A program made the position numbers and the translations under genes. 64,000 nucleotides of DNA from Runella limosa DSM 17973 (GTDB lineage: Bacteria; Bacteroidota; Bacteroidia; Cytophagales; Spirosomataceae). Shown one piece after another: positions 15,723-24,685 of this stretch; positions within the stretch are counted from its first letter, which is position 1, and each line of letters begins with the position of its first letter. The DNA lies in the NCBI RefSeq assembly GCF_000482465.1, contig NZ_KI519420.1, positions 572,128 to 636,127 on the forward strand, in the 5' to 3' direction. Below the pieces are notes generated by a model that did no database searches, was not told the origin of the DNA, and worked only from the letters and a program-made list of their open reading frames with translations.

Positions 15723-16919
15723 ATGGATAAACTGTTCTCGTTTCAAAACAATATACTGCAAACTACTCCAGTGACATTTAAGCGGTATTTGTATCCACAA
15801 ATTCCTTTTCACAGCCGTTTAGTAGGTGTAAAAGGGATTAGAGGAGTAGGGAAAACAACTTTGTTGCTGCAATATTTTAAAACGCAGTCGTTGTCAACGT
15901 CCTTGTATGTCACAGCTGACCATCCGTGGTTTTACCAACATTCATTGCTCGAAACCGCTGAAGAATGGCACAAACAGGGTGGGCGTTTGCTAGTTATTGA
16001 TGAAGTGCATAAATACGCTCATTGGTCGGCGGAGTTAAAGAATATTTATGATGGCTTTCCTGAAATGCGGGTACTTTTTACGGCTTCATCTGCCCTTGAT
16101 ATTTACCGAGGAGAAGCCGATTTGAGTCGAAGGGCATTGAGTGTAACGTTGCACGGGATGTCATTTCGAGAGTATTTATCGCTCTATGAATTGGCCGACT
16201 TGCCTTCCTTTTCATTAAACGATTTACTTGAAAACCACCAAATGGTAGCAATGGAGCTGATGAAAACGCTGAAGTCTCCGTTGTTACATTTCAAAAACTA
16301 TCTTCAAACGGGATACTTGCCATTCGGAGTTCAAACCTCCTCAGGGCAAGAATATGCTACCAGAACTTTCCAACTCATTGATGCCGTATTAGGGTTTGAT
16401 TTGGCGTTCTTACACGATTACTCAGCAAGCCACCAGTCTAAAATTCGAAGATTGTTGGGCATATTGGCTGATACAGTCCCCTACATCCCCAATATCCAAG
16501 AATTAGCTACGGTACTACAAGTTAGCCGAAATACGGTACTTATGTGGCTCCAACATTTAGAACAAGCGGCCATTATTCGTAATATTCACAAAGAAGGCCA
16601 TGGAACTTCGGTACTTCAAAAGCCTGACAAAATTGTTTTGGAGAATACGAATTTCAATTATGCGTTAGGTAAAACGCCTAATGAAGGCACATTGCGAGAA
16701 ACATTTGTGGCAAACCAACTTTGTAACAAAGGACACCATTTGGTATTAGCTGAACAAGGTGATTTTGTGGTGGATAGTGCTTATACGTTAGAGGTAGGAG
16801 GAAAAAACAAAAAAAAGAAGCAAATAGCCGCATTATCCAACGCTTGGATTGTGAAAGATGACATTGAAATAGGTTATACTAATGTCATCCCCTTGTGGTT
16901 ATTCGGTTTTTTATATTGA
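15723..16919 (+). CDS. AAA-type ATPase of the AAA_14 / DUF4143-like group
   Basis: 398 residues. Walker A is GIRGVGKTT (38-46) and Walker B is LLVIDEVHK (89-97). A sensor-like TASSALDIYRGEADLSRR follows near 120. A winged-helix-like segment (LATVLQVSRNTVLMWLQHLE) lies at about 260, and the C-terminal DUF4143-like part ends with an EVGGKNK sequence that resembles the nuclease-like core of that family. Such ATPases are widespread, often patchily distributed, and their substrate is unknown. It appears to be a single gene with its own promoter and candidate operator, and it is more AT-rich by eye than the ribosomal genes that follow. Horizontal gain is plausible. Confidence 0.8.
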   Translation: MDKLFSFQNNILQTTPVTFKRYLYPQIPFHSRLVGVKGIRGVGKTTLLLQYFKTQSLSTSLYVTADHPWFYQHSLLETAEEWHKQGGRLLVIDEVHKYAHWSAELKNIYDGFPEMRVLFTASSALDIYRGEADLSRRALSVTLHGMSFREYLSLYELADLPSFSLNDLLENHQMVAMELMKTLKSPLLHFKNYLQTGYLPFGVQTSSGQEYATRTFQLIDAVLGFDLAFLHDYSASHQSKIRRLLGILADTVPYIPNIQELATVLQVSRNTVLMWLQHLEQAAIIRNIHKEGHGTSVLQKPDKIVLENTNFNYALGKTPNEGTLRETFVANQLCNKGHHLVLAEQGDFVVDSAYTLEVGGKNKKKKQIAALSNAWIVKDDIEIGYTNVIPLWLFGFLY

Positions 16920-16983
16920 ACCACTATTTTGGGAGTAATTTTCTCTAAATAGAATACTTACTAAAAAAACTTAGCGTATATTC

Positions 16984-17014
16984 TTGGTGATCAGAAGATA
17001 ATCTTCTATTTTTG
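16984..17014 (+). promoter_or_regulatory. Putative promoter of rpsL-rpsG
   Basis: TTG at 16984-16986 and TATTTTTG at 17007-17014, 20 bases apart, fit the Bacteroidota consensus. The -7 element is 50 bases upstream of the rpsL ATG. Confidence 0.6.
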
Positions 17015-17064
17015 CACTCCCATTTTTGGGATGGTATAACCATTTTTGAAAAAAACAGTATAAA

Positions 17065-17493
17065 ATGCCAACTATTTCACAGTTAGTACGCAAAGGACGC
17101 GAACAAATGACGTGGAAATCTAAGTCACCAGCCTTAGATTCTTGCCCACAACGTCGCGGTGTATGTACGCGTGTATACACTACGACCCCGAAGAAGCCAA
17201 ACTCGGCTTTGCGCAAAGTTGCGCGTGTACGTTTGTCAAACATGAAGGAAGTCAACGCTTATATCCCAGGCGAAGGACACAACCTCCAAGAGCACTCAAT
17301 CGTATTGGTGCGTGGTGGTCGTGTGAAAGACCTTCCAGGGGTACGTTACCACATCGTTCGTGGTGCGCTTGATACCGCAGGTGTAAACGGTCGTAAACAA
17401 AGCCGCTCACTTTATGGCGCTAAACGTCCGAAACCAGGACAAGTAGCTCCAGTAGGAAAGGGTGGAAAACCAGCACCAGGTAAGAAGAAGTAA
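17065..17493 (+). CDS. rpsL: 30S ribosomal protein S12
   Basis: Universal small-subunit protein at the decoding centre. The 142-residue sequence keeps [12 protein letters not shown] and the second loop [11 protein letters not shown], the two places where streptomycin resistance mutations arise. Both look wild type. The C-terminal tail is basic and glycine-rich, as usual. It is followed by rpsG after 129 bases. The expected next gene fusA is not downstream in this window. Confidence 0.98.
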   Translation: MPTISQLVRKGREQMTWKSKSPALDSCPQRRGVCTRVYTTTPKKPNSALRKVARVRLSNMKEVNAYIPGEGHNLQEHSIVLVRGGRVKDLPGVRYHIVRGALDTAGVNGRKQSRSLYGAKRPKPGQVAPVGKGGKPAPGKKK

Positions 17494-17555
17494 TTAAAAC
17501 GCGTGAGCGTTCGTCCTTTTGTTTGCATAGTACATTATAGCATAAAAGGGTAGTA

Positions 17556-17576
17556 ATCCCGAAGCTAGTTCGGGAT
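17556..17576 (+). other. Hairpin in the S12-S7 intercistronic region
   Basis: ATCCCGAA / TTCGGGAT, an 8-base perfect stem with loop GCTAG, inside the 129-base gap between rpsL and rpsG. In E. coli S7 binds the corresponding gap to control translation. A like role here is only a guess, since this type of hairpin also occurs as a dispersed intergenic repeat in Bacteroidota. Confidence 0.5.
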
Positions 17577-17622
17577 GAATCAGTTGAAAAACGAAACCTA
17601 CATTGATTAACAACTCAGTACA

Positions 17623-18090
17623 ATGAGAAAAGCAAAACCTAAAAAAAGATACCTATTGCCTGACCCTAAGTACAGGGACGTAATGGTAACCAAGTTTGTG
17701 AACAACTTGATGTTGGAAGGTAAAAAAAGTACAGCGTACGAAATTTTCTACGGTGCATTGGAAATTGCTGAAAAACGTCTTAACGAAAGTGGCCTTGAAA
17801 TCTGGCGTCGTGCGTTGAACAACGTAATGCCTGCTGTAGAGGTAAAAAGCCGCCGTGTAGGTGGTGCCAACTTCCAAGTTCCAACTGAAGTTCGTCCAGA
17901 TCGTAAAGTTGCTTTGGGTATGAAGTGGATGATTAAGTACGCTCGTTTGCGCGGTGAAAAAACCATGCGTGACCGTTTGGCGGCTGAAATCGTTGCGGCA
18001 TCAAAAGGTGAAGGTGCTTCTGTGAAGAAGAAAGACGATACGCACCGTATGGCTGAAGCCAACAAAGCGTTCTCGCACTTCCGTTTCTAG
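17623..18090 (+). CDS. rpsG: 30S ribosomal protein S7
   Basis: 155 residues, normal length. It nucleates assembly of the 16S rRNA 3' domain. Family features include an N-terminal basic stretch ([19 protein letters not shown]), [16 protein letters not shown] at about 74-89, and a C-terminal [13 protein letters not shown]. It is the second gene of the S12-S7 unit and ends at a strong terminator. fusA and the rpsJ cluster must lie elsewhere in this genome. Confidence 0.98.
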   Translation: MRKAKPKKRYLLPDPKYRDVMVTKFVNNLMLEGKKSTAYEIFYGALEIAEKRLNESGLEIWRRALNNVMPAVEVKSRRVGGANFQVPTEVRPDRKVALGMKWMIKYARLRGEKTMRDRLAAEIVAASKGEGASVKKKDDTHRMAEANKAFSHFRF

Positions 18091-18120
18091 TAAACTGAAG
18101 CGCCTGATTAGGCAAAATAT

Positions 18121-18155
18121 AAAAGCCGACTCTCTTGAGGGTCGGCTTTCTTTTT
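18121..18155. terminator. Bidirectional terminator between rpsG and ftsY
   Basis: AAAGCCGAC / GTCGGCTTT with a 10-base loop and a T-rich run on the plus side. It lies between the convergent rpsG and ftsY and could serve both. Confidence 0.85.
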
Positions 18156-18173
18156 GTTCGTGCTTTTGGGCGG

Positions 18174-19130
18174 TTATTTCTTAAATAAAGAATCGACAAA
18201 TTGGGCACGGTCAAATACCTGTAAGTCATCCATGCGTTCGCCTACGCCAATGTATTTGACAGGGATTTTAAACTCGTCCGAAATACCAATCACAACGCCA
18301 CCTTTGGCCGTACCATCGAGTTTCGTAATCGCCAGTGAAGTAACTTCGGTGGCTTTGGTAAATTCACGTGCCTGAATCACTGCGTTTTGGCCTGTGCTTC
18401 CATCTAACACTAGCAATACTTCATGGGGAGCTTCGGGTAAGACTTTTTGCATCACACGCTTGATTTTCGTTAGCTCGTTCATCAAGTTTACTTTGGTGTG
18501 TAAACGCCCTGCGGTATCTACAATCACCACATCAGCCCCCATTTCTACCCCTTTCTTGACGGCATCGTGCGCCACGGCAGCGGGATCGGTATTCATGCCG
18601 TGGTCGATAACGGGCACGCCAGCGCGCTGTCCCCAGGTTTTGAGCTGATCTACAGCAGCAGCGCGGAAAGTATCACCTGCGCCCAAGACTACCTTCTTAC
18701 CACGTTTGTTGAATTGGTGGGCCAGTTTTCCAATGGTCGTTGTTTTGCCCGCGCCGTTTACCCCCACAACCATAATGACATAAGGTTTCGGTAGGTTGTC
18801 GGTTTCAAAGCTGTCTTTAATATCAAGTGATTGATTCTCGGTAAGCAAGGCGGCAATCTCGTCACGAAGGATACGGTCGAGCTCGCCAGTGCTTGTATAT
18901 TTGTCTTTTGAGACGCGTGCTTCGATGCGTTCAATGACTTTGACGGTAGTGCCAACGCCTACGTCTGAGCTAATTAGAATCTCCTCTAACTCATCTAAAA
19001 CTTCCTCATCAACGGTTGATTTACCGACGAGTGCGCGGCTCAATTTCCCAAAGAAGCTTTCTTTTGATTTTTCGAGCCCTTTATCGAGCGTCTCTTTTTT
19101 TTCTTTCGAGAAAAAATCAAATAAACCCAT
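18174..19130 (-). CDS. ftsY: Signal recognition particle receptor FtsY
   Basis: GTPase that docks ribosome-SRP complexes at the inner membrane for co-translational insertion. From ATG 19130 the protein is 318 residues, starting MGLFDFFSKEKKETL; an upstream in-frame start adds 13 residues with no family support. The short N-terminal charged region is followed by the N domain and the G domain, with GVNGAGKTTTIGKLA, VDTAGR and TKLDGTAKGG. It lies in the order rpmG-DUF4295-ftsY on the minus strand, a conserved arrangement in Bacteroidota, although ftsY here has its own candidate promoter. Confidence 0.97.
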   Translation of the reverse strand: MGLFDFFSKEKKETLDKGLEKSKESFFGKLSRALVGKSTVDEEVLDELEEILISSDVGVGTTVKVIERIEARVSKDKYTSTGELDRILRDEIAALLTENQSLDIKDSFETDNLPKPYVIMVVGVNGAGKTTTIGKLAHQFNKRGKKVVLGAGDTFRAAAVDQLKTWGQRAGVPVIDHGMNTDPAAVAHDAVKKGVEMGADVVIVDTAGRLHTKVNLMNELTKIKRVMQKVLPEAPHEVLLVLDGSTGQNAVIQAREFTKATEVTSLAITKLDGTAKGGVVIGISDEFKIPVKYIGVGERMDDLQVFDRAQFVDSLFKK

Positions 19131-19155
19131 GTTATCGTTTGTATAAATTCTGCCA

Positions 19156-19163
19156 CAAATGTA
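19156..19163 (-). promoter_or_regulatory. Putative -7 element for ftsY
   Basis: On the minus strand this reads TACATTTG, a match to TAnnTTTG, 26 bases before the ftsY start codon. Confidence 0.45.
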
Positions 19164-19226
19164 CAACAAAAAAAGTCCCTCATGGGGACTTTCTTAGAAT
19201 ATCGTTACGGTAACAGAGATTGCGAA

Positions 19227-19379
19227 TTAGTTTTTCAACGCAGCCTGTACCTCATCGGTAGGAACGATAACCTCTTTAAAAGTGTAAGCACCAGTCTTTG
19301 GAGATTTCACAGCTTGAATCACCTTAGCATAAGTCTTACCACCTTCTTTTTTCAGGGTTGCAACTACTTTCTTTGCCAT
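19227..19379 (-). CDS. DUF4295 small conserved protein
   Basis: A 50-residue ORF starting MAKKVVATLKKEGGKTY and ending VQAALKN. Its size, basic N-terminus and place beside rpmG and ftsY identify it as the DUF4295 family of Bacteroidota. The family is conserved and syntenic with ribosomal protein genes, so a ribosome-associated role is likely but unproven. It lies 86 bases after rpmG on the same strand. Confidence 0.88.
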   Translation of the reverse strand: MAKKVVATLKKEGGKTYAKVIQAVKSPKTGAYTFKEVIVPTDEVQAALKN

Positions 19380-19465
19380 TGTAAGTATCAGTTAAGATTG
19401 TTAAAAGTTAGTGTTCAATCGTTTAACAGTACCAATTAACTAGTTAACGATCAACAAATAACAAA

Positions 19466-19648
19466 TTATTTAATTTCTTTGTGAACCGTTACTTTCTTCA
19501 AGTATGGATTGTATTTCTTCATTTCCATACGGGCAGGTGTGTTTTTACGGTTCTTTGTCGTGATGTAACGCGACATGCCAGGAACGCCTGATTCCTTTTG
19601 AACCGTACATTCCAAAATTACTTGTATTCTGTTACCTTTCTTTGCCAT
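19466..19648 (-). CDS. rpmG: 50S ribosomal protein L33
   Basis: 60 residues with the L33 core: RIQVILECT near the start, [25 protein letters not shown] in the middle (split across the two halves of the zinc-ribbon fold), and a basic C-terminus. The paired CxxC motifs of zinc-binding L33 are absent: only the cysteine in LECT is seen, so this is the zinc-free form. rpmB (L28), usually just upstream in this phylum, is missing here. The upstream promoter is one of the best in the window. Confidence 0.95.
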   Translation of the reverse strand: MAKKGNRIQVILECTVQKESGVPGMSRYITTKNRKNTPARMEMKKYNPYLKKVTVHKEIK

Positions 19649-19676
19649 TGCTTTTCAAAAATTTCAAAACGGAGCG

Positions 19677-19707
19677 CAAAGTTACAGATAGTCAAGCATA
19701 AGACAAA
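19677..19707 (-). promoter_or_regulatory. Consensus promoter for rpmG-DUF4295
   Basis: On the minus strand TTTG (19707-19704), 19 bases, then TAACTTTG (19684-19677): an exact fit to the Bacteroidota consensus, 28 bases before the rpmG start. Confidence 0.75.
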
Positions 19708-19771
19708 ACATTTTCTTAAAATTTCAGGAAAAATATTTGCGTAACTTTGCGGCAGAGACATCTTTACCCTC

Positions 19772-20806
19772 ATGCGATTTACGCCACGTATCATTGCTTT
19801 CTTACTTGCTTTGGCCATTTCAGCCATTACTGTGACCTTTCTTTCGTTTGTGAGCGGTACCAACGGAAGTATGTTTTTTGTGGCAGGTCTTGCCAGTTTT
19901 TCGGCCGCTTTTTTTCTGATAATGTACGCTATTGAGATTTTGGTGTACCGTGAAGTGACCAAAATGCACCAGACCATTCAACGCCTGAAACTCAAGGACT
20001 TTAGCTTTCCAAGAAAGTCGATTGTGAGCGATGCCAATCCGTTGAAAAAACTCAACCAAGAGATTTTTGTCTATGTGGCTCGGAAGCAGCAAGAAATCGA
20101 CGAACTAAAAAAACTAGAAATATTCCGTCGGGAGTTTTTGGCGGATGTTTCGCACGAATTAAAGACCCCCATTTTTGCCGCGCAAGGGTTTATTCATACC
20201 CTCTTGGACGGTGCCATGGACGATGTGAAAGTGCGGGATAAATTTCTGCAAAAAGCCGCCAAAAGCTTGGATGGACTCGACGCACTCGTCAAAGATTTGG
20301 TGGCACTGTCGCAGATGGAAACGGGGGAAATCCGAATGCACAAGGAAATGGTGGACTTGCGTTTGCTGACCTTGGAAGTCTGTGAGCAGCTTGAACACAA
20401 AGCAAACCTGCGCAAAACTCTCCTAAAAATTAAACCCGACCAACTGGCACACGTCTGGGTAAAAGCCGATGCCTATCGAATCACGCAAGTGATGACAAAC
20501 CTCATCGAAAATGCCATTAAATACGGAAATGACAACGGAAAAGTCGTTGTCCATTTTGAGGAAGAGAAAAAACATTTTGTAATATCCGTACGTGACAATG
20601 GCCCTGGGATTCCGTCGGAACACTTGCCGCGTTTGTTTGAGCGGTTTTATCGGGTGGACAAAAGCCGCTCGCGTGAAAAAGGAGGAACTGGACTGGGGCT
20701 GGCCATTGTGAAGCATATTTTGAGTGCCCACGGGTCAAAGATTTCGGTAGCGAGCAAAGTGGAAAAAGGGACAACCTTTAGTTTTAAACTGGAGAAAGCC
20801 GACTAA
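19772..20806 (+). CDS. PhoR-like sensor histidine kinase, orphan
   Basis: 344 residues. Two N-terminal transmembrane helices (about 7-27 and 34-56) enclose only a very short outside loop, so the kinase probably senses something within or at the membrane. HisKA has the phospho-acceptor H128 in FLADVSHELKTP. The HATPase domain shows NLIENAIKYGND, DNGPGIPSEHLPRLFERFYRVD (quoted here in two overlapping pieces as N- and G1-box region), and GGTGLGLAIVKH. It resembles PhoR/WalK-type kinases. No response regulator gene is next to it. It is divergent from rpmG, with TAACTTTG at 19742-19749 as a likely -7 element. Confidence 0.9.
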   Translation: MRFTPRIIAFLLALAISAITVTFLSFVSGTNGSMFFVAGLASFSAAFFLIMYAIEILVYREVTKMHQTIQRLKLKDFSFPRKSIVSDANPLKKLNQEIFVYVARKQQEIDELKKLEIFRREFLADVSHELKTPIFAAQGFIHTLLDGAMDDVKVRDKFLQKAAKSLDGLDALVKDLVALSQMETGEIRMHKEMVDLRLLTLEVCEQLEHKANLRKTLLKIKPDQLAHVWVKADAYRITQVMTNLIENAIKYGNDNGKVVVHFEEEKKHFVISVRDNGPGIPSEHLPRLFERFYRVDKSRSREKGGTGLGLAIVKHILSAHGSKISVASKVEKGTTFSFKLEKAD

Positions 20807-20919
20807 CTGACTTATTTTACGGATTAGGCGAATTGAACTTTTTTGACTTATTTTACGCCTTTAAAAGAGAAAAATAGAAATTTTCCAATATACATAACAC
20901 TTCAAAAGACGATTCTTGT

Positions 20920-21993
20920 ATGAACATTGCACTTGTCACTGGTTCGGCTGGATTGATTGGAAGCGAGTCGGTCGCTTTTTTTGCTGATAAATTTGACCTC
21001 GTGATTGGGGTAGATAATAATTTACGTCAATATTTCTTTGGGCAAGACGGAAACACGGAATGGAACCGCAACCGTTTGCAAGATGCATACACTAACTATA
21101 AGCACTACAGCGCTGATATTCGTGAAGTAAGTCAGTTGGAGCCTATTTTTAAAGAATATGGCGCCGATATTAAATTAATCGTTCATGCAGCGGCTCAACC
21201 AAGCCACGACTGGGCAGCACGTGAGCCTTTTACTGACTTTGGGGTAAACGCGGTCGGAACGCTCAATATGCTCGAAATGACCCGCCAAAACTGCCCAGAA
21301 GCAGTATTTATCTTTACTTCTACCAACAAAGTGTATGGAGATAATCCTAACTACTTGCCATTGGTGGAGCTAGAAAGTCGTTGGGAAATTTCGGAAGACC
21401 ACGCATACTTCAAAAATGGTATCGACGAGCACCACAGCCTTGACCATACCAAACACTCTATCTTCGGAGCGTCGAAAGTAGCGGCAGATATTATGTGCCA
21501 AGAGTACGGCCGTTATTTTGGCATGAAAGTAGGAGTATTCCGTGGTGGATGTTTGACTGGCCCTAACCACTCAGGTGCGCAGTTGCACGGCTTTTTGGCT
21601 TATTTGATGAAGTGTACGATTACCAACAATCCTTACACCATTTTTGGCTACAAAGGAAAGCAAGTACGTGACAACATTCACAGCTACGACTTGGTAAATA
21701 TGTTTTGGCATTTCTACCAAAATCCACGCCCAGGAGAAGCTTACAACGCGGGTGGTGGCCGTTATGCCAACTGTTCAATGTTGGAAGCAATCGCCATTTG
21801 TGAGAAAATTGCGGGTAAAAAACTGACTTACCACTACTCAGAAACCAACCGTATCGGCGACCACATTTGGTACGTAAGTGACTTGACGAAATTCAAGAGC
21901 CACTACCCAGACTGGAACTGGACTTATAACCTCGAACAAACACTTGTTCAAATCCACGACGGTATCGCAGCTCGTTTGGCGATGACTGTGTAG
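20920..21993 (+). CDS. NAD-dependent epimerase, CDP-paratose 2-epimerase-like
   Basis: 357-residue extended SDR. The NAD loop is [10 protein letters not shown] at about 7-16, and a serine/threonine-rich catalytic region ([14 protein letters not shown]) precedes an active-site segment with the spaced Y and K residues. Similarity to CDP-paratose/CDP-tyvelose 2-epimerases is suggested by [14 protein letters not shown] and the fixed phrase [22 protein letters not shown] (given here as its two ends RGGCLTG and GFLAYL). It would supply a modified nucleotide sugar to the glycan locus that starts here. No CDP-glucose dehydratase or cytidylyltransferase is in the window, so its true substrate may differ. 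Confidence 0.8.
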   Translation: MNIALVTGSAGLIGSESVAFFADKFDLVIGVDNNLRQYFFGQDGNTEWNRNRLQDAYTNYKHYSADIREVSQLEPIFKEYGADIKLIVHAAAQPSHDWAAREPFTDFGVNAVGTLNMLEMTRQNCPEAVFIFTSTNKVYGDNPNYLPLVELESRWEISEDHAYFKNGIDEHHSLDHTKHSIFGASKVAADIMCQEYGRYFGMKVGVFRGGCLTGPNHSGAQLHGFLAYLMKCTITNNPYTIFGYKGKQVRDNIHSYDLVNMFWHFYQNPRPGEAYNAGGGRYANCSMLEAIAICEKIAGKKLTYHYSETNRIGDHIWYVSDLTKFKSHYPDWNWTYNLEQTLVQIHDGIAARLAMTV

Positions 21994-22025
21994 AACTGTT
22001 ATCTGTTAAACTGATAACACACTCA

Positions 22026-22970
22026 ATGACTTCAAAATACGTCATACTCATACCGCAATACAACGATTGGGAGGCGTTAAACCTGCTTATCGAACGCATT
22101 AATCAAGACGTAGTGGCCGAATTGTTGGCCACTACGTCTTTGGTTATTGTAGATGATTGTTCTAGTCAGGATTTAGAACATTTGGTAGCGTTTCGGGGGC
22201 AACAGGTGCAAATTGTGCGTCTATATCGCAATTTGGGTCATCAACGGGCCATTGCGATTGGGTTGTCTTACATTGCCAAAGAGGTATCTTGCGAAAAAGT
22301 GATTGTGATGGATGCCGATGGCGAAGACGCTCCCAAAGACATCAATGCCTTGGTGGCTGCTTCAGAGCAATCTCCCGACCGTATCGTGTTTGCCCAGCGT
22401 ACCAAACGGCAAGAGAGCTTTACTTTTCGTTTTTTCTACGGTATTTATAAATTTATCTTTCGTCAGTTGACGGGTAAAGTGATTACGTTTGGAAACTTCT
22501 CTTTGATTCCTCAACGACGTTTGCAAAATCTTGTGCGCGTTTCCGAAATATGGAACAACTTTCCTGGGGGCATTATTAGATCGCGGATTCCGTACGTAGC
22601 GATACCCACTGAACGTGGAAAACGTTTGGCGGGAGAAAGTAAAATGAACTTTGTGTCGCTGGTGTTACACGGGCTGAGTACCATCTCGGTGCTGATTGAC
22701 GTAACGGCGGTTCGCATTTTAATCTTTTCGATTGGGATGTCATTGGCTGCGTTGTTGGTGATTTGTATCGTATTGTTTTTGAAATGGATGAACGACGCCT
22801 CACCAGGTTGGGCCTCTACGCTTAGTTCGGCCTTGTTGATTGTGGTACTTCAGTCGTTTTTGATTTCGCTTTTTCTTGTTTTTATGGTGCTTCAATACCG
22901 TACCCAACAACAGTTTATTCCCGTGCTTCAGTACCGCGACTTTATTGAGAAAGTAGAAGACATAAATTAA
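22026..22970 (+). CDS. Membrane-associated family 2 glycosyltransferase
   Basis: 314 residues. The N-terminal GT-A domain has VILIPQYNDWEAL, VIVDDCSSQ and the metal-binding MDADGED at about 98-104. The C-terminal third holds two transmembrane helices (about 232-257 and 265-293), as in DPM1/GtrB-like polyprenyl-phosphate glycosyltransferases. It may load a sugar onto undecaprenyl phosphate for the next gene product, a GT39-like membrane transferase, to use. It lies 32 bases downstream of the epimerase gene. Confidence 0.85.
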   Translation: MTSKYVILIPQYNDWEALNLLIERINQDVVAELLATTSLVIVDDCSSQDLEHLVAFRGQQVQIVRLYRNLGHQRAIAIGLSYIAKEVSCEKVIVMDADGEDAPKDINALVAASEQSPDRIVFAQRTKRQESFTFRFFYGIYKFIFRQLTGKVITFGNFSLIPQRRLQNLVRVSEIWNNFPGGIIRSRIPYVAIPTERGKRLAGESKMNFVSLVLHGLSTISVLIDVTAVRILIFSIGMSLAALLVICIVLFLKWMNDASPGWASTLSSALLIVVLQSFLISLFLVFMVLQYRTQQQFIPVLQYRDFIEKVEDIN

Positions 22971-23006
22971 AATCAGTGTTCATCAGCGAATAACCAATAA
23001 GCAATT

Positions 23007-24590
23007 GTGTTGAGTTTCGACGATTTTCCAATAGTGTATTTTGCCCTTGGCTATCTTCTTGCAGGAGCGATAGTGGTGCTGACATTATTGAAAAATAAGA
23101 ACTTTCAAGAAATCCTTTTTCTGGGTTTGTCGGCGGCGTTGTTGTTATTTATGCGCTTGCCCGTGGTGATTTTCAACCAAGAAATTAACCCCGACGAAAG
23201 CCAAATGTTGGCGCACGCCATTACGCTCAAGCAGTATCCTATTTATTGGCAGTCGGTGGACGGAACTACGATTGGCCCCCTTGATAATTATGCGCTCTTG
23301 CTGCCGTCGTTTTTCGGGCGGGCGATAGATTATACCTCGGGGCGCTTGGTGGGCTTGCTTTGTGTGCTGGGAAGTTTGTGGTTTTTCTACCGCAGTGTGA
23401 AAAATTGGTGGGGAGAAAACGCTGCGCGTGTTGCGCTACTGCCGCCGTTGTTTTTGCTCGCTTTTACACAAGAAGCTGATTATGTGCATTATTCAAGCGA
23501 ACAACTCCCCGTTTTGATATTAAATATAGGGCTTTGGCTATTGTCTAAAAATTGGAATCCTTCGCCCAAAATAGCCCCTTGGTTTTTGCTTGGGCTGGTC
23601 TTAGGCATGAGTCCTTTTGCTAAAATTCAAGTAGTCCCTCAAGCTGCGGTGATTGGGCTATTTGCGATAATACAGGGGTGGAATACGGAGAAACGGATGA
23701 CCAAACTCAGTGCCTTGGTGCTTGGGGCTGTGACGTTCCCGATATTGACCTTGGTGTGGGCGTGGACGTATGATGTGCTCGACGATTTTTGGAATTTTTA
23801 CGTTCTTGGAAACCTCATTTATGCAGGTGGCAGTTCTGTGATAGATTCGATTCTTCGTTTACCGCACTTTTTTGCCAAAAGCCCCAGTTTTATGGCGTTT
23901 TTGCTGACCACCTTGCCGTTGGTATTGCTGGCTTTTAAAGGAGGAAAAAATAAAACAATATTGTTCTATTTTGCCGTGCTTTGGCTGTTGACAGCGTTGT
24001 ATGCCGCCACGAAGTCGGGAAATGATTTTGTACATTACCTCAACCTGTGTATCTATCCATTTGGATTGATGGCTGCGTTGGGTATCAATACCTTGGTCAC
24101 ACAATCCAAAACGATGGTGGCGCTGGCAATACTCACCGCGGGTGTGTGGGTAGGCTGGTTTGGGTACAAAGTGTTGAAACGCGAACCGCTTAATGCTTAT
24201 CTTTCGACGGCCGACCACCGCGTGCCTGTAAGTCAAGTGTCAAAATTGATTCAACAGTACGCTTCCTCTAACGACCGCTTGGTGATTTGGGGTTGGATGT
24301 GTCGGTACCACGTAGAAACACAAATGCCCCAAGGAACGGCCGAGAACCATTCGGAGCGATGTATTTATCCGCACCCGATGCGGGAGATTTATTACAAACG
24401 CTATCTGGCTGATTTAAAGCAAAATAGCCCAAAAGTGTTTGTCGATGCGGTGGGACCCAATAGCTTGTGGCTCTACGACCGCTCGACACAAGCCCACGAA
24501 GCCTTCCCCGAACTAAAAGCCTTGGTTGATGCGCACTATCGGCTGGTGGGAGAAGTAGAAAATACCCGCGTTTTTGTACGAACCGAATAA
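23007..24590 (+). CDS. Polytopic membrane glycosyltransferase, GT39/ArnT-like
   Basis: 527 residues with about ten to twelve transmembrane helices and a soluble C-terminal domain. The first outside loop contains NQEINPDESQM (D63, E64), matching the catalytic acidic pair of GT-C enzymes that use polyprenyl-phosphate sugars. The start is uncertain: GTG at 23007 or TTG at 23010, with no ATG at a suitable place. With the preceding DPM1-like enzyme it forms a plausible two-step system: charge a lipid carrier inside, transfer the sugar outside. The acceptor is unknown. Confidence 0.75.
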   Translation: MLSFDDFPIVYFALGYLLAGAIVVLTLLKNKNFQEILFLGLSAALLLFMRLPVVIFNQEINPDESQMLAHAITLKQYPIYWQSVDGTTIGPLDNYALLLPSFFGRAIDYTSGRLVGLLCVLGSLWFFYRSVKNWWGENAARVALLPPLFLLAFTQEADYVHYSSEQLPVLILNIGLWLLSKNWNPSPKIAPWFLLGLVLGMSPFAKIQVVPQAAVIGLFAIIQGWNTEKRMTKLSALVLGAVTFPILTLVWAWTYDVLDDFWNFYVLGNLIYAGGSSVIDSILRLPHFFAKSPSFMAFLLTTLPLVLLAFKGGKNKTILFYFAVLWLLTALYAATKSGNDFVHYLNLCIYPFGLMAALGINTLVTQSKTMVALAILTAGVWVGWFGYKVLKREPLNAYLSTADHRVPVSQVSKLIQQYASSNDRLVIWGWMCRYHVETQMPQGTAENHSERCIYPHPMREIYYKRYLADLKQNSPKVFVDAVGPNSLWLYDRSTQAHEAFPELKALVDAHYRLVGEVENTRVFVRTE

Positions 24591-24619
24591 TAAATCTATG
24601 CTTTGGTATAGAAACCAAC

Positions 24620-24651
24620 TTTGCCAAAGTATAAAAGTTGCGTTAATTTTG
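24620..24651 (+). promoter_or_regulatory. Internal promoter in the glycan locus
   Basis: TTTG (24620-24623), 20 bases, then TAATTTTG (24644-24651). It is 34 bases upstream of the methyltransferase ATG, so the second half of the locus may be expressed separately. Confidence 0.6.
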
Positions 24652-24685
24652 ACCCTCTTGATGATTAGCTTAGAATCCTAATAAA

